Origin: Candidatus Aegiribacteria sp.
GTDB taxonomy: Bacteria; Fermentibacterota; Fermentibacteria; Fermentibacterales; JCC-6
Length of the DNA: 54,029 nucleotides
Direction: 5' to 3'
Assembly: GCA_021108005.1 (NCBI GenBank)
Contig: JAIORS010000155.1
Span: 1-54,029 of the forward strand
Both the position numbers and the translations under genes were made by a program. The first letter of the stretch is position 1; every line of letters begins with the position of its first letter. The notes beneath the pieces are model-generated. The model was not told where the DNA came from. It was given only the letters and a program-made list of their open reading frames with translations, and made no database searches. This document shows positions 41,089 through 48,759 of the stretch, piece after piece.

Positions 41089-41120
41089 GCGGGGAAGCAT
41101 AAAAAACTTCCCCGCTTTCT
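41089..41120 (+). terminator. Rho-independent terminator of the exported pair
   Basis: GCGGGGAAG (41089-41097) and CTTCCCCGC (41107-41115) form a perfect nine-base-pair GC-rich stem with a nine-base A-rich loop, followed by TTTCT. It sits between convergent genes, and the A-rich loop gives few U residues on the other strand, so it mainly serves the + strand. Confidence 0.85.
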
Positions 41121-41129
41121 ACAGCTGTT

Positions 41130-41780
41130 TCAGAAAAGCTCTCCAAGTTTCTCAACCATGTTTACCACGCCCTCAAAGAGTTCAGCAGGACCGTTTGCGA
41201 GCATGTAAGCTGGCGTTGTTACAAGTTTCTTCTCTTTATCAACAACCGATTCGTTGACCGGACAGTTCACATGAATTGCCCCCATGGAATTAATGGCATC
41301 AGCTGTTTCAGGATGGGTGCCGATAGTCAGCCTTGCAAGGGGAATCGTTCTTGCGAGTATTACGGGAGCTATGCACATAGCCGCTATTGGTTTACCGGAT
41401 TGTCTGGCTTCATTAATGAGGTTTTCTACTTCGGGATTGACGGAACATTCAGGACCGTCGGAAGCAAATGAGCACAGCGTAATGGCTGCTCCGAATCCCC
41501 CGGGGAACATAACAGCATCGTAATCATCCGGCTGAAGATCGGAAAGAGGCCTGATGTTGCCTCTTGCAATTCTCGCAGCCTCCGTTAATGCATTTCTGGC
41601 TTCCTTCAAGGGTTCCCCTGAGCCGTGGTCAATTGTGGCAGTCTGCAGAACATCCGGAGCGGTGAAGATAACTTCGTAACCAGCCCTGTCCAGCGCGATA
41701 AGCGCGGAAACAGCCTCGTGTATTTCGGAGCCGTCCTTGACTCCGCAGCCACTGAGTACGAATGCAACTCTCTTTCCCAT
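41130..41780 (-). CDS. elbB: ElbB-like DJ-1/PfpI family protein (isoprenoid-biosynthesis-associated glyoxalase)
   Basis: 216 residues with the ElbB signature start RVAFVLSGCGVKDGSEIHEA, the MFPGGFGAA turn, and the nucleophile elbow AAMCIAPVI with the expected cysteine. Family members in Escherichia coli show weak glyoxalase activity and were tied to isoprenoid synthesis. ATG at 41780 has a GGAGG-rich leader (rev. of CTTTCCTCCCTC). It is a single gene, convergent with the exported pair and divergent from the lipoprotein gene. Confidence 0.88.
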   Translation of the reverse strand: MGKRVAFVLSGCGVKDGSEIHEAVSALIALDRAGYEVIFTAPDVLQTATIDHGSGEPLKEARNALTEAARIARGNIRPLSDLQPDDYDAVMFPGGFGAAITLCSFASDGPECSVNPEVENLINEARQSGKPIAAMCIAPVILARTIPLARLTIGTHPETADAINSMGAIHVNCPVNESVVDKEKKLVTTPAYMLANGPAELFEGVVNMVEKLGELF

Positions 41781-41919
41781 TTGCTTTCCTCCCTCTGTTT
41801 TTGTTCATGAAATCAATTTATAGAGATACTAAATGAAGTCGTTACAGTCCAGTTTCGTTAAGACTTTGCCTATTTGAATTGGTAATGTATCTTTTACCCA
41901 ACTTACAAAAGGAGTTGAA

Positions 41920-42591
41920 ATGCTCAGGATTATTCTAGCCTCCATCTTTTTCGCGCTTCTTTTTTCATCCTGTTACTACGGAGCTATGCAGGGAGCTCAT
42001 ACGCTGGGGAAAGATCATATCACTGTGACCGGCGGAGTTACCCTTCCCGCTTATTTCTCGGCTGAATCAAAACGTGAAGCCGAAGATAACAGAATTGATT
42101 ATCTTGAAACCTATCCCACTGCGGATTTTGCCATAGGAGCGACGGACAGGATAGATCTGGGAGTTTCGTCCTTCGGCTACGGAGTAGGCCCAATGGTGAA
42201 GTACAACTTTATGAATCCACATGATGCAACAGCGGTATCAGCCATGGTGAATATGAACTACGTAATTCCGGTTCAGGTTATGCTTCCCAGATTGTCCCTA
42301 TGCGCAGGGCACAGGTTCGATAGGGATCTTGAGGTATTCGTTGGAAGCGATATCGGGTACGGTCCCGATCTTGCCAATATCCCTGAATCTCAGGATGGTT
42401 CTCACGATTGGGATTCGGTTGATAATACATGCTTCTCGTGCATTCGCTTAGGCTGCAAGTACGAATTGAAACCTCCCGGCAGCCCGAACGAGAACAGAAC
42501 GTATATTCCCGAGTCCATACTTTTCCAGTTCTCTATACCCCTTGATATTTCAAGAAGTATGATACTCGCGGGGCTTGCGATAACCTATTAG
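41920..42591 (+). CDS. Exported lipoprotein, beta-rich, function unknown
   Basis: 223 residues. A type II signal peptide ends in the lipobox LLFSSC (Cys about residue 18), so the mature protein should be lipid-anchored. The body has alternating strands (TVTGGVTLPAYF, TADFAIGATDRIDLGVSSFG, GPMVKYNFMN, LSLCAGHRFDRDLEVFVGSD) and closes with SMILAGLAITY, an aromatic last residue as in outer-membrane beta-barrels. It may be a small outer-membrane barrel or barrel-like protein. AAAAGGAG lies seven bases before the ATG. The next gene starts eight bases downstream. Confidence 0.75.
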   Translation: MLRIILASIFFALLFSSCYYGAMQGAHTLGKDHITVTGGVTLPAYFSAESKREAEDNRIDYLETYPTADFAIGATDRIDLGVSSFGYGVGPMVKYNFMNPHDATAVSAMVNMNYVIPVQVMLPRLSLCAGHRFDRDLEVFVGSDIGYGPDLANIPESQDGSHDWDSVDNTCFSCIRLGCKYELKPPGSPNENRTYIPESILFQFSIPLDISRSMILAGLAITY

Positions 42592-42598
42592 GGACGAA

Positions 42599-43414
42599 TT
42601 GAACCTTCTTAATGATATGCATGTACACACGAGCGACTCGCCGGACGCTGATATTCCTGCCTGGCAGCTCGTACAGCGAGGAACAGAGAACAGCCTTACG
42701 GCTATAGGCTTCGTTGCCCACCTTGACCTGAACCCCGAGGATTACTGCTATGGGGGGTTCAATGCGGAAGATTACGACGAGTCAATAAATCGCGCCAGGA
42801 TTGAGTCAAAAGGTCAGATCTCCGTTATGAAGGGTCTTGAAGTTGGAGAACCCCATGTGTACGAAAAACAGGTGAAGAACATTGTTGATTATTCAAATTA
42901 TGATTTCATAACCGGGGCTCTTCATTCAGTTGCGGGAATCGGCATGGTTCTTGGGGCTGAAGCCTACAATGACAGAGACCCTCTCGGTATCGTTGAGCAG
43001 TACTACGTTGAAACACTGCAAATGGTTGAAGAAGCGGATATCGATATCCTTGCGCACATGGGTCTTTTCCGTAGAGGCCTTGCGCTGGCGGGCCTGGATT
43101 ATGGATTCGACGAAACGAAATGTTTTCCGGAGACGATTCGCACCATTCTTGAAACAACAATAGAAAAAAATATAGCACTGGAACTTAACACTTCAGGTTT
43201 GCGCAGAAAAGAAAAGATGACGTATCCCACACCGGAAATCCTTTCATTGTTCAAGGAAATGGGCGGAAGACTGATTACCATAGGTTCGGACACTCATCGG
43301 GAATCCCATGTTTTCTTCGGTCTTGAAAGAGGAAGAGAACTTCTCACGGACGCGGGATTCAGTGAAGTATACACTTTTCTTAGCCGAGTCCCACAAGCGT
43401 TCGGTTTGTTCTGA
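42599..43414 (+). CDS. PHP-domain phosphoesterase, histidinol-phosphatase-like
   Basis: 271 residues. PHP metal motifs appear in order: NDMHVHTSDSPDA (HxH), IGFVAHLDL (His), KGLEVGEPHVYE (Glu), FITGALHSV (His), DILAHMGLF (His) and TIGSDTHRESHV (Asp-x-His). This is the set found in HisK/HisJ-type histidinol phosphatases and related phosphoesterases. The start is TTG 42599, because the first ATG at 42617 would cut off the first beta strand. No other histidine-biosynthesis gene is nearby, so the substrate is open. Confidence 0.85.
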   Translation: MNLLNDMHVHTSDSPDADIPAWQLVQRGTENSLTAIGFVAHLDLNPEDYCYGGFNAEDYDESINRARIESKGQISVMKGLEVGEPHVYEKQVKNIVDYSNYDFITGALHSVAGIGMVLGAEAYNDRDPLGIVEQYYVETLQMVEEADIDILAHMGLFRRGLALAGLDYGFDETKCFPETIRTILETTIEKNIALELNTSGLRRKEKMTYPTPEILSLFKEMGGRLITIGSDTHRESHVFFGLERGRELLTDAGFSEVYTFLSRVPQAFGLF

Positions 43415-43474
43415 CTCACTGTTGAATTAGTATCTACAGTAATATCCATCTTCAGTGATAATAGCCTATTTCCC

Positions 43475-43507
43475 TTTACATTAGCAAAATAAGTCATAGA
43501 ATATAAA
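43475..43507 (+). promoter_or_regulatory. Promoter upstream of the tandem riboswitch
   Basis: TTTACA (43475-43480) is followed after 16 bases by TAGAAT (43497-43502), with TATAAA immediately after (43502-43507). Transcription would begin just before the first aptamer. The preceding 60 bases hold no gene. Confidence 0.55.
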
Positions 43508-43520
43508 CTGGCGGTAGAGC

Positions 43521-43608
43521 ACCGTCATGCAAACCGGGCGAGATCCCGGGACGCAAAGCCACGGGTCCCAGCCGCTTTAGGGGAAAGCGGAAGGACAGCC
43601 GGGTTACC
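43521..43608 (+). promoter_or_regulatory. c-di-GMP-I (GEMM-I) riboswitch aptamer 1
   Basis: The conserved GEMM-I blocks are in order: GCAAACC (43529-43535), a P2 hairpin with a GNRA (GAGA) loop, GGGACGCAAAGCC (43548-43560), a P3 arm whose GGTCC/GGAC strands pair around a variable loop, and AGCCGGGTTACC ending at 43608. These match the cyclic-dinucleotide aptamer class of Vibrio cholerae Vc2. The base just 5' of GCAAACC is T, where Vc2 has the ligand-reading G20. The P1 stem is weak. Confidence 0.9.
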
Positions 43609-43612
43609 GTTT

Positions 43613-43699
43613 GACTCAATGCAAACCGGGCGAGATCCCGGGACGCAAAGCCACGGATCCCAGCCCTGGAAACAGGGAAGGACAGCCGGGTTACCAGAC
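43613..43699 (+). promoter_or_regulatory. c-di-GMP-I (GEMM-I) riboswitch aptamer 2
   Basis: Second complete aptamer, 92 bases downstream of the first and nearly identical to it from 43619 to 43665: GCAAACC, the GAGA-looped P2, GGGACGCAAAGCC, the P3 arm with a shorter variable loop (CCCTGGAAACAGGG), and AGCCGGGTTACC ending at 43695. Tandem placement, same strand and same phase suggest cooperative or two-step control of the downstream gene. Confidence 0.9.
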
Positions 43700-43740
43700 G
43701 TCTGTTCGGGGGGAACCCCGGCCAGGTTGAGGGGGTGCTC
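43700..43740 (+). promoter_or_regulatory. Expression platform between aptamer 2 and the small exported gene
   Basis: CGGGG-GGAA-CCCCG (43707-43720) forms a perfect hairpin. The CCCC (716-719) can alternatively pair with the Shine-Dalgarno G run (731-735), and AACCCCGGC (714-722) with the aptamer's GCCGGGTT (685-692, one bulge). No U tract follows, so control is more likely at translation than at termination. Confidence 0.55.
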
Positions 43741-43743
43741 AGC

Positions 43744-44013
43744 ATGAGGTTGATACCAATCATACTGGTAGCACTTCTGCCGTCGGTAATGTTGGCCAGT
43801 GTAACCATATCCTCCTGCCCCGCCAGTGTTGACAACTATGTCAGCATCGCCAGAGAGGCAATGGATAATGGGGACTACGTCACGGCATTTGCACTCTACG
43901 AATGTGCACTCCGAAGAGATCCCCGCTCTTCAGAAGCCCTTGCAGGCCGTCTTATGGCCAGGGCTTTCATGGAGGAATGTTCTGCGATGCAGATCCAGCT
44001 AAGTTCACACTGA
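43744..44013 (+). CDS. Small exported TPR-like protein under riboswitch control
   Basis: 89 residues from ATG 43744, eight bases after GAGGGGG; an in-frame GTG at 43735 is less likely. A signal peptide (RLIPIILVALLPSVMLAS) precedes one TPR-like helix pair: YVSIAREAMDNGDYVTAFAL with YECALRRDPRSSEALAG. Such a single repeat cannot form a superhelix alone, so it may dimerise or cap a partner. I do not recognise the family. It is the first gene after the tandem riboswitch, so it is the most direct target. A perfect nine-base-pair hairpin follows 22 bases after its stop. Confidence 0.75.
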   Translation: MRLIPIILVALLPSVMLASVTISSCPASVDNYVSIAREAMDNGDYVTAFALYECALRRDPRSSEALAGRLMARAFMEECSAMQIQLSSH

Positions 44014-44035
44014 AGCTGGCATTCCGTTGGTGCTA

Positions 44036-44059
44036 GGGACGGGCATTAAAGCCCGTCCC
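44036..44059 (+). terminator. GC-rich hairpin after the riboswitch gene
   Basis: GGGACGGGC (44036-44044) and GCCCGTCCC (44051-44059) form a perfect nine-base-pair stem with an ATTAAA loop. The following bases GCATTG lack a U tract, so it could be a partial terminator, a processing site or an mRNA-stabilising end rather than a full stop. The glycosyltransferase starts about 110 bases later. Confidence 0.5.
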
Positions 44060-44166
44060 GCATTGTATGGAAATATAGACTGATCCTATTTCAATTTCTC
44101 TTTCAGTTGTTGAGAGTTGAAAATGGAGAGGATCGTGAAACTCTCCCCGCATTGTATATTAGCTAT

Positions 44167-44967
44167 ATGAAATGGTCAGCAATCATTACGACATACAACA
44201 GTGAGCAGGTAATTGAGAGGGTGCTTAACTCTCTATTCTCTCTTCCGTCAGATGAGAGGCCTGTCGATGTTATAATTGTCGATAATGCTTCTTCAGACGA
44301 AACTCAAAGCATCCTCCAATCTTATGAATGGCCATTGAAGCAGATATTCAATAAGGGTAATCTTGGTTTATCAAAAGCAAATAATCTTGGCGTGACTATG
44401 GCTGGCGGTAGCAGTTTGTTCTTTCTGAATCCGGATGTAGAAATTCTTCCAGGAGCTATAAAAGCGTTGCACAAATTCGAGGAAGAACATCCGAATGCAG
44501 CTATCATAGGGCCGGCAATGGTGGATGAAAACAATATCCGTCAGTCAACAGCAAGAACATGGCCATCACCTCTCGTAATCGCTTCACGGAGAACCTTTCT
44601 CGGAAAAACCGGACCAGGCATGAAGATAGCATCTGATCACATGAACAGATTCAATTCAACTGAAACACCGGTGAAACCTGATTGGCTGGTGGGGGCGGCT
44701 TTGTGGTTGACTCCCTCAGGTCGCGAGAGGATCGGACTCATGTCGGAAAAATACTTTCTGTATTTTGAGGATGTCGAGTGGTGCTGGCGAACCTGGCAAA
44801 GGGGAATGGATATCTGGTTTGAACCGAAAGCAAAGATCAGACACGTTTGCCACAGAGAGAGTATTTCGGGAGGAATTACACTGAATCTTCATTTTAAGAG
44901 CATGCTCAGATTTTTTGCAACACACCCCGGTGCTCTGTTTGGAGTCGGACCCGGAGGGAAATGCTGA
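44167..44967 (+). CDS. Family 2 glycosyltransferase, rhamnosyltransferase-like
   Basis: About 266 residues from ATG 44167. The GT-A fold is shown by WSAIITTYNSEQVIERVLNS at the N-terminus, VIIVDNASSDET, GNLGLSKANNLGV and the metal-binding FFLNPDVEI; the acceptor side has WLVGAALWLT and YFLYFEDVEWCWR, as in WbbL-type rhamnosyltransferases. The open frame begins at TTG 44107, but the added residues are not family-like and no Shine-Dalgarno favours either start. It overlaps the next sugar transferase by TGATG. Role: adding a sugar to a lipid-linked surface glycan. Confidence 0.88.
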   Translation: MKWSAIITTYNSEQVIERVLNSLFSLPSDERPVDVIIVDNASSDETQSILQSYEWPLKQIFNKGNLGLSKANNLGVTMAGGSSLFFLNPDVEILPGAIKALHKFEEEHPNAAIIGPAMVDENNIRQSTARTWPSPLVIASRRTFLGKTGPGMKIASDHMNRFNSTETPVKPDWLVGAALWLTPSGRERIGLMSEKYFLYFEDVEWCWRTWQRGMDIWFEPKAKIRHVCHRESISGGITLNLHFKSMLRFFATHPGALFGVGPGGKC

Positions 44968-46331
44968 TGGATCGCAAAAGAAATTTCCTATGGATGCTTC
45001 CCATTACAGATCTTGTTCTGATTACCGGAATCTTCATGGGAGGCTTCTTGTTGAGGCACTCTCTCCTGGTAGATTTGATGGGATCAGATTTCAGACTTTC
45101 TGTCTATCATTACTTCCTGAGCGGGTTGGTGCTGGGTTCTGTTCAGATAGCTTTCATGGCAGTGTTCGGAGTGTATAAGCCCGAGTTCGGTCTCGGCATG
45201 ATAGAGGAAGTTGCAGGAATCATCAGAGGAGCCTTCATGGCCGTTCTGTTCACTCTTGCTATGACTTTCATCACCAGACAGCTTCTTTTCTCCAGATTTG
45301 TGCTGATTTTCTCGTTTCCTGCTTCAGCGCTTCTTCTAAGTTTCTGGCATTCAGCATTCAGAAAGATCAGCAGTAGAACAGGAAATCCATCCAGAATCTT
45401 AATTCTGGGTATTTCTGAGGAAGCCAGACAACTTGGTATTTTCATGGAGAACCGTGCACAGCTCCCATATACTGTAGTTGATTACATCGCTCCAGACACT
45501 CCATCTGATCTGATCTCAGCAATAATTAAAGAGAAGAACGTTCAGGAGCTGGTTGTTGCCAGTCATTCGATTCCATCACCCATACTCTCGACCATCATAC
45601 TTACCTGCGAAAAAATGGGAGTGCAGTATAAGATCGCTGCAGACGTCTTCGCAATTGTGAGCCTTACAGCGAAAATCGCTCATATGGGTGGAACAACACT
45701 GATCGAATCCGTTCCCGCTCCCCTTTCCGGCTGGGGGTTTGTACTGAAAAGAGTTTCAGATATTCTGCTGACAATTATCTTCATTTCTGTTCTTTCACCA
45801 ATCTTTATTTTGAGTGCGCTTGCTATCATGATTGATTCCGGTTTTCCCATTTTCTATAAGCAGACAAGACTGGGCAAGAGAAACAAGTCATTCAAGATGC
45901 TTAAGTTCAGATCAATGCGTAAAGATGCACATGATGAAAAAACTGCTCTCTCCGAGGAAAATGAGCTGTCAGGTCCCCTTTTCAAGATCAAAAATGATCC
46001 TCGAATAACTAGAACCGGGAAATTCATTCGAAGATGGTCAATAGATGAACTGCCGCAGCTTTTCAATGTTCTTTCGGGCAGAATGAGTCTTGTTGGACCC
46101 AGACCGCCACTTCCGGAAGAGGTTGAAGAATACAGCAGAAGGGACTTTAAGAGGCTGCATACTATTCCGGGAGTTACCGGAGTCTGGCAGATCTCCGGGA
46201 GAAGTAATCTGGGTTTTGACGAGATGGTAAAACTTGATCTCTACTATGTTGACAATTGGTCGATCTGGATGGATCTTGCCATTCTTCTGCTCACTCCCTC
46301 GGCAGTGATCAGCGGTTCCGGAGCATATTGA
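44967..46331 (+). CDS. Polyprenyl-phosphate sugar-1-phosphate transferase (initiating, WbaP-like)
   Basis: 454 residues from ATG 44967, nine bases after GGAGG; it overlaps the preceding stop as TGATG. Four N-terminal membrane helices and a CoA-binding-like region (ILILGISEEARQLGIFM) lead to one more helix and the catalytic bacterial sugar-transferase domain: YKQTRLGKRNKSFKMLKFRS, RWSIDELPQLFNVLSGRMSL, VGPRPPLP, TGVWQISGRSNLGFDEMV. It starts repeat-unit synthesis by moving hexose-1-phosphate to undecaprenyl phosphate at the inner membrane. It ends this + strand unit; only a weak hairpin lies in the 53-base gap before convergent serS. Confidence 0.94.
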   Translation: MDRKRNFLWMLPITDLVLITGIFMGGFLLRHSLLVDLMGSDFRLSVYHYFLSGLVLGSVQIAFMAVFGVYKPEFGLGMIEEVAGIIRGAFMAVLFTLAMTFITRQLLFSRFVLIFSFPASALLLSFWHSAFRKISSRTGNPSRILILGISEEARQLGIFMENRAQLPYTVVDYIAPDTPSDLISAIIKEKNVQELVVASHSIPSPILSTIILTCEKMGVQYKIAADVFAIVSLTAKIAHMGGTTLIESVPAPLSGWGFVLKRVSDILLTIIFISVLSPIFILSALAIMIDSGFPIFYKQTRLGKRNKSFKMLKFRSMRKDAHDEKTALSEENELSGPLFKIKNDPRITRTGKFIRRWSIDELPQLFNVLSGRMSLVGPRPPLPEEVEEYSRRDFKRLHTIPGVTGVWQISGRSNLGFDEMVKLDLYYVDNWSIWMDLAILLLTPSAVISGSGAY

Positions 46332-46384
46332 AGCAGCCGGGAGTACACATGGCTGTTGATGAAATTATTCTGTCCATCCCAGTT

Positions 46385-47644
46385 CTAACCCAGAATTTTT
46401 ATTCCAGTTCTTTCAGCAAGGATTTCAGGTAATACAATTTTACCGGATTCGGTCTGACCGTTCTCTATAAGGGCGGCCATTATTCTTGGGAGAGCAAGTC
46501 CCGAGCCGTTGAGGGTATGGACATACCGGGGTTTTCCCCCTCCGGATGGCTTGTATCTTATCATGCCTCTTCTAGATTGAAAATCCCGAAAATTAGAAAT
46601 CGAGGATACTTCAAGCCATTTTTCCTGCCCGGCGGACCATACTTCAAGGTCGTAACATTTAGCGGCGGCAAAACTCAGATCGCCAGTTGAAAGAAGGGAC
46701 ACTCTGTAAGAAAGACCCAGCAGTTCAAGCATATTTCCCACATGATCTGTCATTTCCGTAAGCGCAGCCTCGGAATTCTCCGGCTTGACCATACGGACCA
46801 TTTCAACCTTTTCGAACTGGTGAACCCTGTTCAGCCCCCTGGTGTCTTTGCCGTAACTTCCCGCCTCCCGCCTGAAACATGGAGAGTAACCAAAAATCTT
46901 TATAGGAAGGTCTTTCTCCAGGAGTACGGAATCACGGAAGATATTCGTAAGGGGAACCTCCCCCGTGGGTATAAGAAAGAGATCATCCTTCTCAATACGG
47001 TACATGTCATGTTCGAGTTTTGGGATCTGTCCTGTGGAAGTCATACTCTCGCGGTTTGCTATGAAAGGGAGCCATATCTCTTCCATTCCGGCCTGGGAGT
47101 TGAAATCCATCATCCAGTTGATGAGAGTTCTCTGTAGCCAGGCAGCCCAGCCCCGGAGAAGAATGAAATTCGATCCTGCTATAGATCCTGACGCTTTCTG
47201 GTCCAGAAATCCTCCCAGGATCTCCCAGTGGGGAAGAGGGGGGTGATCGAAGGAAGGTTTTTCTCCTGCGGTCTTTACGATTTGATTGGAGGTTTCATCC
47301 CGGCCGATAGGAACATCAATGTCCGGAATGTTTGGAAAACGAAGTTCCACCATTGCCATCTGGGAATCTACAGCATCCAGTTGTTTTCCAATTGAACCGA
47401 TTCTTTTTCCGATATCCTTACTTTCAAGGATACTGACATCAGCCTCTTTTCCCTCCTTTTTCAGTGTAGAGACTTCCCTGGAAAGTTCATTTCTTCGTCT
47501 TCTTAAATCTTCAGTTTCCGTAAGGAGCTGACGTCTTCTTTCATCAAGCTCCAGCCATTCATCTATCGGGCAGGGTTCACCCTTGTTCTCGGCCGCTTCG
47601 CGAACTTTGTCAGGCATATTTCTAAGAAATCCTCTGTCCAGCAT
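46385..47644 (-). CDS. serS: Seryl-tRNA synthetase
   Basis: 419 residues, standard SerRS length. An N-terminal two-helix coiled-coil arm (residues about 30-100) binds the long variable arm of tRNASer. The class II core follows with motif 2 FRREAGSYGKDTRGLNRVHQFEKVE and motif 3 LNGSGLALPRIMAALIENGQ; split here, the key residues are the motif 2 and 3 arginines. It charges tRNASer, and tRNASec if present. GGAG precedes the ATG. It lies 31 bases after dgkA on the same strand. Confidence 0.97.
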   Translation of the reverse strand: MLDRGFLRNMPDKVREAAENKGEPCPIDEWLELDERRRQLLTETEDLRRRRNELSREVSTLKKEGKEADVSILESKDIGKRIGSIGKQLDAVDSQMAMVELRFPNIPDIDVPIGRDETSNQIVKTAGEKPSFDHPPLPHWEILGGFLDQKASGSIAGSNFILLRGWAAWLQRTLINWMMDFNSQAGMEEIWLPFIANRESMTSTGQIPKLEHDMYRIEKDDLFLIPTGEVPLTNIFRDSVLLEKDLPIKIFGYSPCFRREAGSYGKDTRGLNRVHQFEKVEMVRMVKPENSEAALTEMTDHVGNMLELLGLSYRVSLLSTGDLSFAAAKCYDLEVWSAGQEKWLEVSSISNFRDFQSRRGMIRYKPSGGGKPRYVHTLNGSGLALPRIMAALIENGQTESGKIVLPEILAERTGIKILG

Positions 47645-47675
47645 CTTAAATCTCCTTGTTCAGCTTTCGGTTCTA

Positions 47676-48020
47676 TCAGAAATGGGGGATGAATACGAGT
47701 AGTCCTATCACAAGAGCACCCGCTGCCGCAAGCAGTACGGAAGCCGCTGCCAGATCCTTTGCCTTCTGAACGGAATCGTGCCACTCGGGTGCCGTATGAT
47801 CGGCGAGGAATTCAAGAGCGCTATTCATGGCTTCAGCGGATAGAACCATTGCGACAGCTAGGGCAACGAGAGCCCACTCCCCCGAATTCAGCTCTACAAG
47901 AAAACCGACCACTACAACAAAAACAAGAGCAATCAGATGTATTCTCGCGTTCATCTGGGAGGTAAGAAGGGTTCCTATGCCTCTGAAAGCGTACTTGAAA
48001 CTTCTGAGTCTGTTCTTCAT
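47676..48020 (-). CDS. dgkA: Diacylglycerol/undecaprenol kinase (DgkA family)
   Basis: 114 residues from ATG 48020; the frame's earlier ATG at 48038 lies inside the preceding gene, and GGAG about ten bases upstream supports 48020. Three membrane helices and the signature SAEAMNSALEFLADH with the catalytic Glu, then KAKDLAAASVLLAA. Gram-positive-type members phosphorylate undecaprenol; proteobacterial ones phosphorylate diacylglycerol. With the PAP2 phosphatase just upstream it probably serves lipid-carrier turnover (inference). It starts one base after the PAP2 stop. Confidence 0.93.
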   Translation of the reverse strand: MKNRLRSFKYAFRGIGTLLTSQMNARIHLIALVFVVVVGFLVELNSGEWALVALAVAMVLSAEAMNSALEFLADHTAPEWHDSVQKAKDLAAASVLLAAAGALVIGLLVFIPHF

Positions 48021-48021
48021 A

Positions 48022-48759
48022 CTAGAAATATACTCCAAATCCTCCGGTACTGCTCCATCTTATTCCCAGCGCAGGCTGAATCCGCTGGCTTGAACCTGCT
48101 TCATCTTCATGCGCCCCTGCGACCGCAAGCCCCACGGAGATTCCTATAGCTGCCCCGGCAATTATATCGGAGGGATAATGCTTTTCGAGGGTTACCCTTG
48201 AAAGGGCAGTAAATGCAGCAATAGCTGCTGCCGGAATACCGGCACCGGCACCGTACCTGTCCCAGAGTATAACCGCAGCGCAGGCTGTACTGGAAGAATG
48301 TCCGGAAGGAAAACTTCTGGAATTGCTTCCATCGGGTCTTGTTCTGCCCGACGCAAGCTTCATAGCGCCGGTTATACCGTAGGTCAGAAGGAGACTTTCG
48401 GTGAGCATCTGCCCGGTCTCTTCGGCATCGTGGGAAGCCGAGAGAGTTCCAACTGCCCATGTAATTGAGGATGCTCCGAGAAGTGGCAGGCCAAATGCTT
48501 TATCGCATACCTCTGAGCAGTTCCTCAGGCATCCATCTCCCATGAAGCCACCGTAGCCTCTGTGGTCTTCAAAGATGAAAGCTCCTGCAGTAGCGGCTCC
48601 ACCGAGGCCAATTACCAGCAAAGGCTCTCTTGAGAACATATGATGGACATCCTCTCCCATGAAATGAAAGAAGTCATCTCCAATTACTTCTGAGAACATG
48701 AAAAATACGATTACCAGGTAAACAAAAATCCCGCTGGACAGCCTATTCCTTTTCGGCAT
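48022..48759 (-). CDS. PAP2-superfamily membrane phosphatase
   Basis: About 245 residues from ATG 48759; a TTG at 48783 would add eight. The three acid-phosphatase motifs are complete: KLASGRTRPDGS (KxxxxxxRP type), FPSGHSSST, and SRVTLEKHYPSDIIAG (SRxxxxxHxxxD). An N-terminal signal/membrane helix (GIFVYLVIVFFMFSEVIG) suggests the active site faces the periplasm. Likely substrates are undecaprenyl pyrophosphate or phosphatidic acid. It overlaps the end of the DegT gene and abuts dgkA, so the pair may recycle lipid carrier. Confidence 0.9.
   Translation of the reverse strand: MPKRNRLSSGIFVYLVIVFFMFSEVIGDDFFHFMGEDVHHMFSREPLLVIGLGGAATAGAFIFEDHRGYGGFMGDGCLRNCSEVCDKAFGLPLLGASSITWAVGTLSASHDAEETGQMLTESLLLTYGITGAMKLASGRTRPDGSNSRSFPSGHSSSTACAAVILWDRYGAGAGIPAAAIAAFTALSRVTLEKHYPSDIIAGAAIGISVGLAVAGAHEDEAGSSQRIQPALGIRWSSTGGFGVYF

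Noticed and set aside
44036-44059. Strong intrinsic terminator after the riboswitch gene
   Set aside because: The stem is perfect but no U-rich tail follows, so it is listed only as a hairpin of moderate confidence.
46332-46384. Terminator between convergent sugar transferase and serS
   Set aside because: AGCAGCC/GGCTGTT forms only a short stem with a long loop and no U tract.
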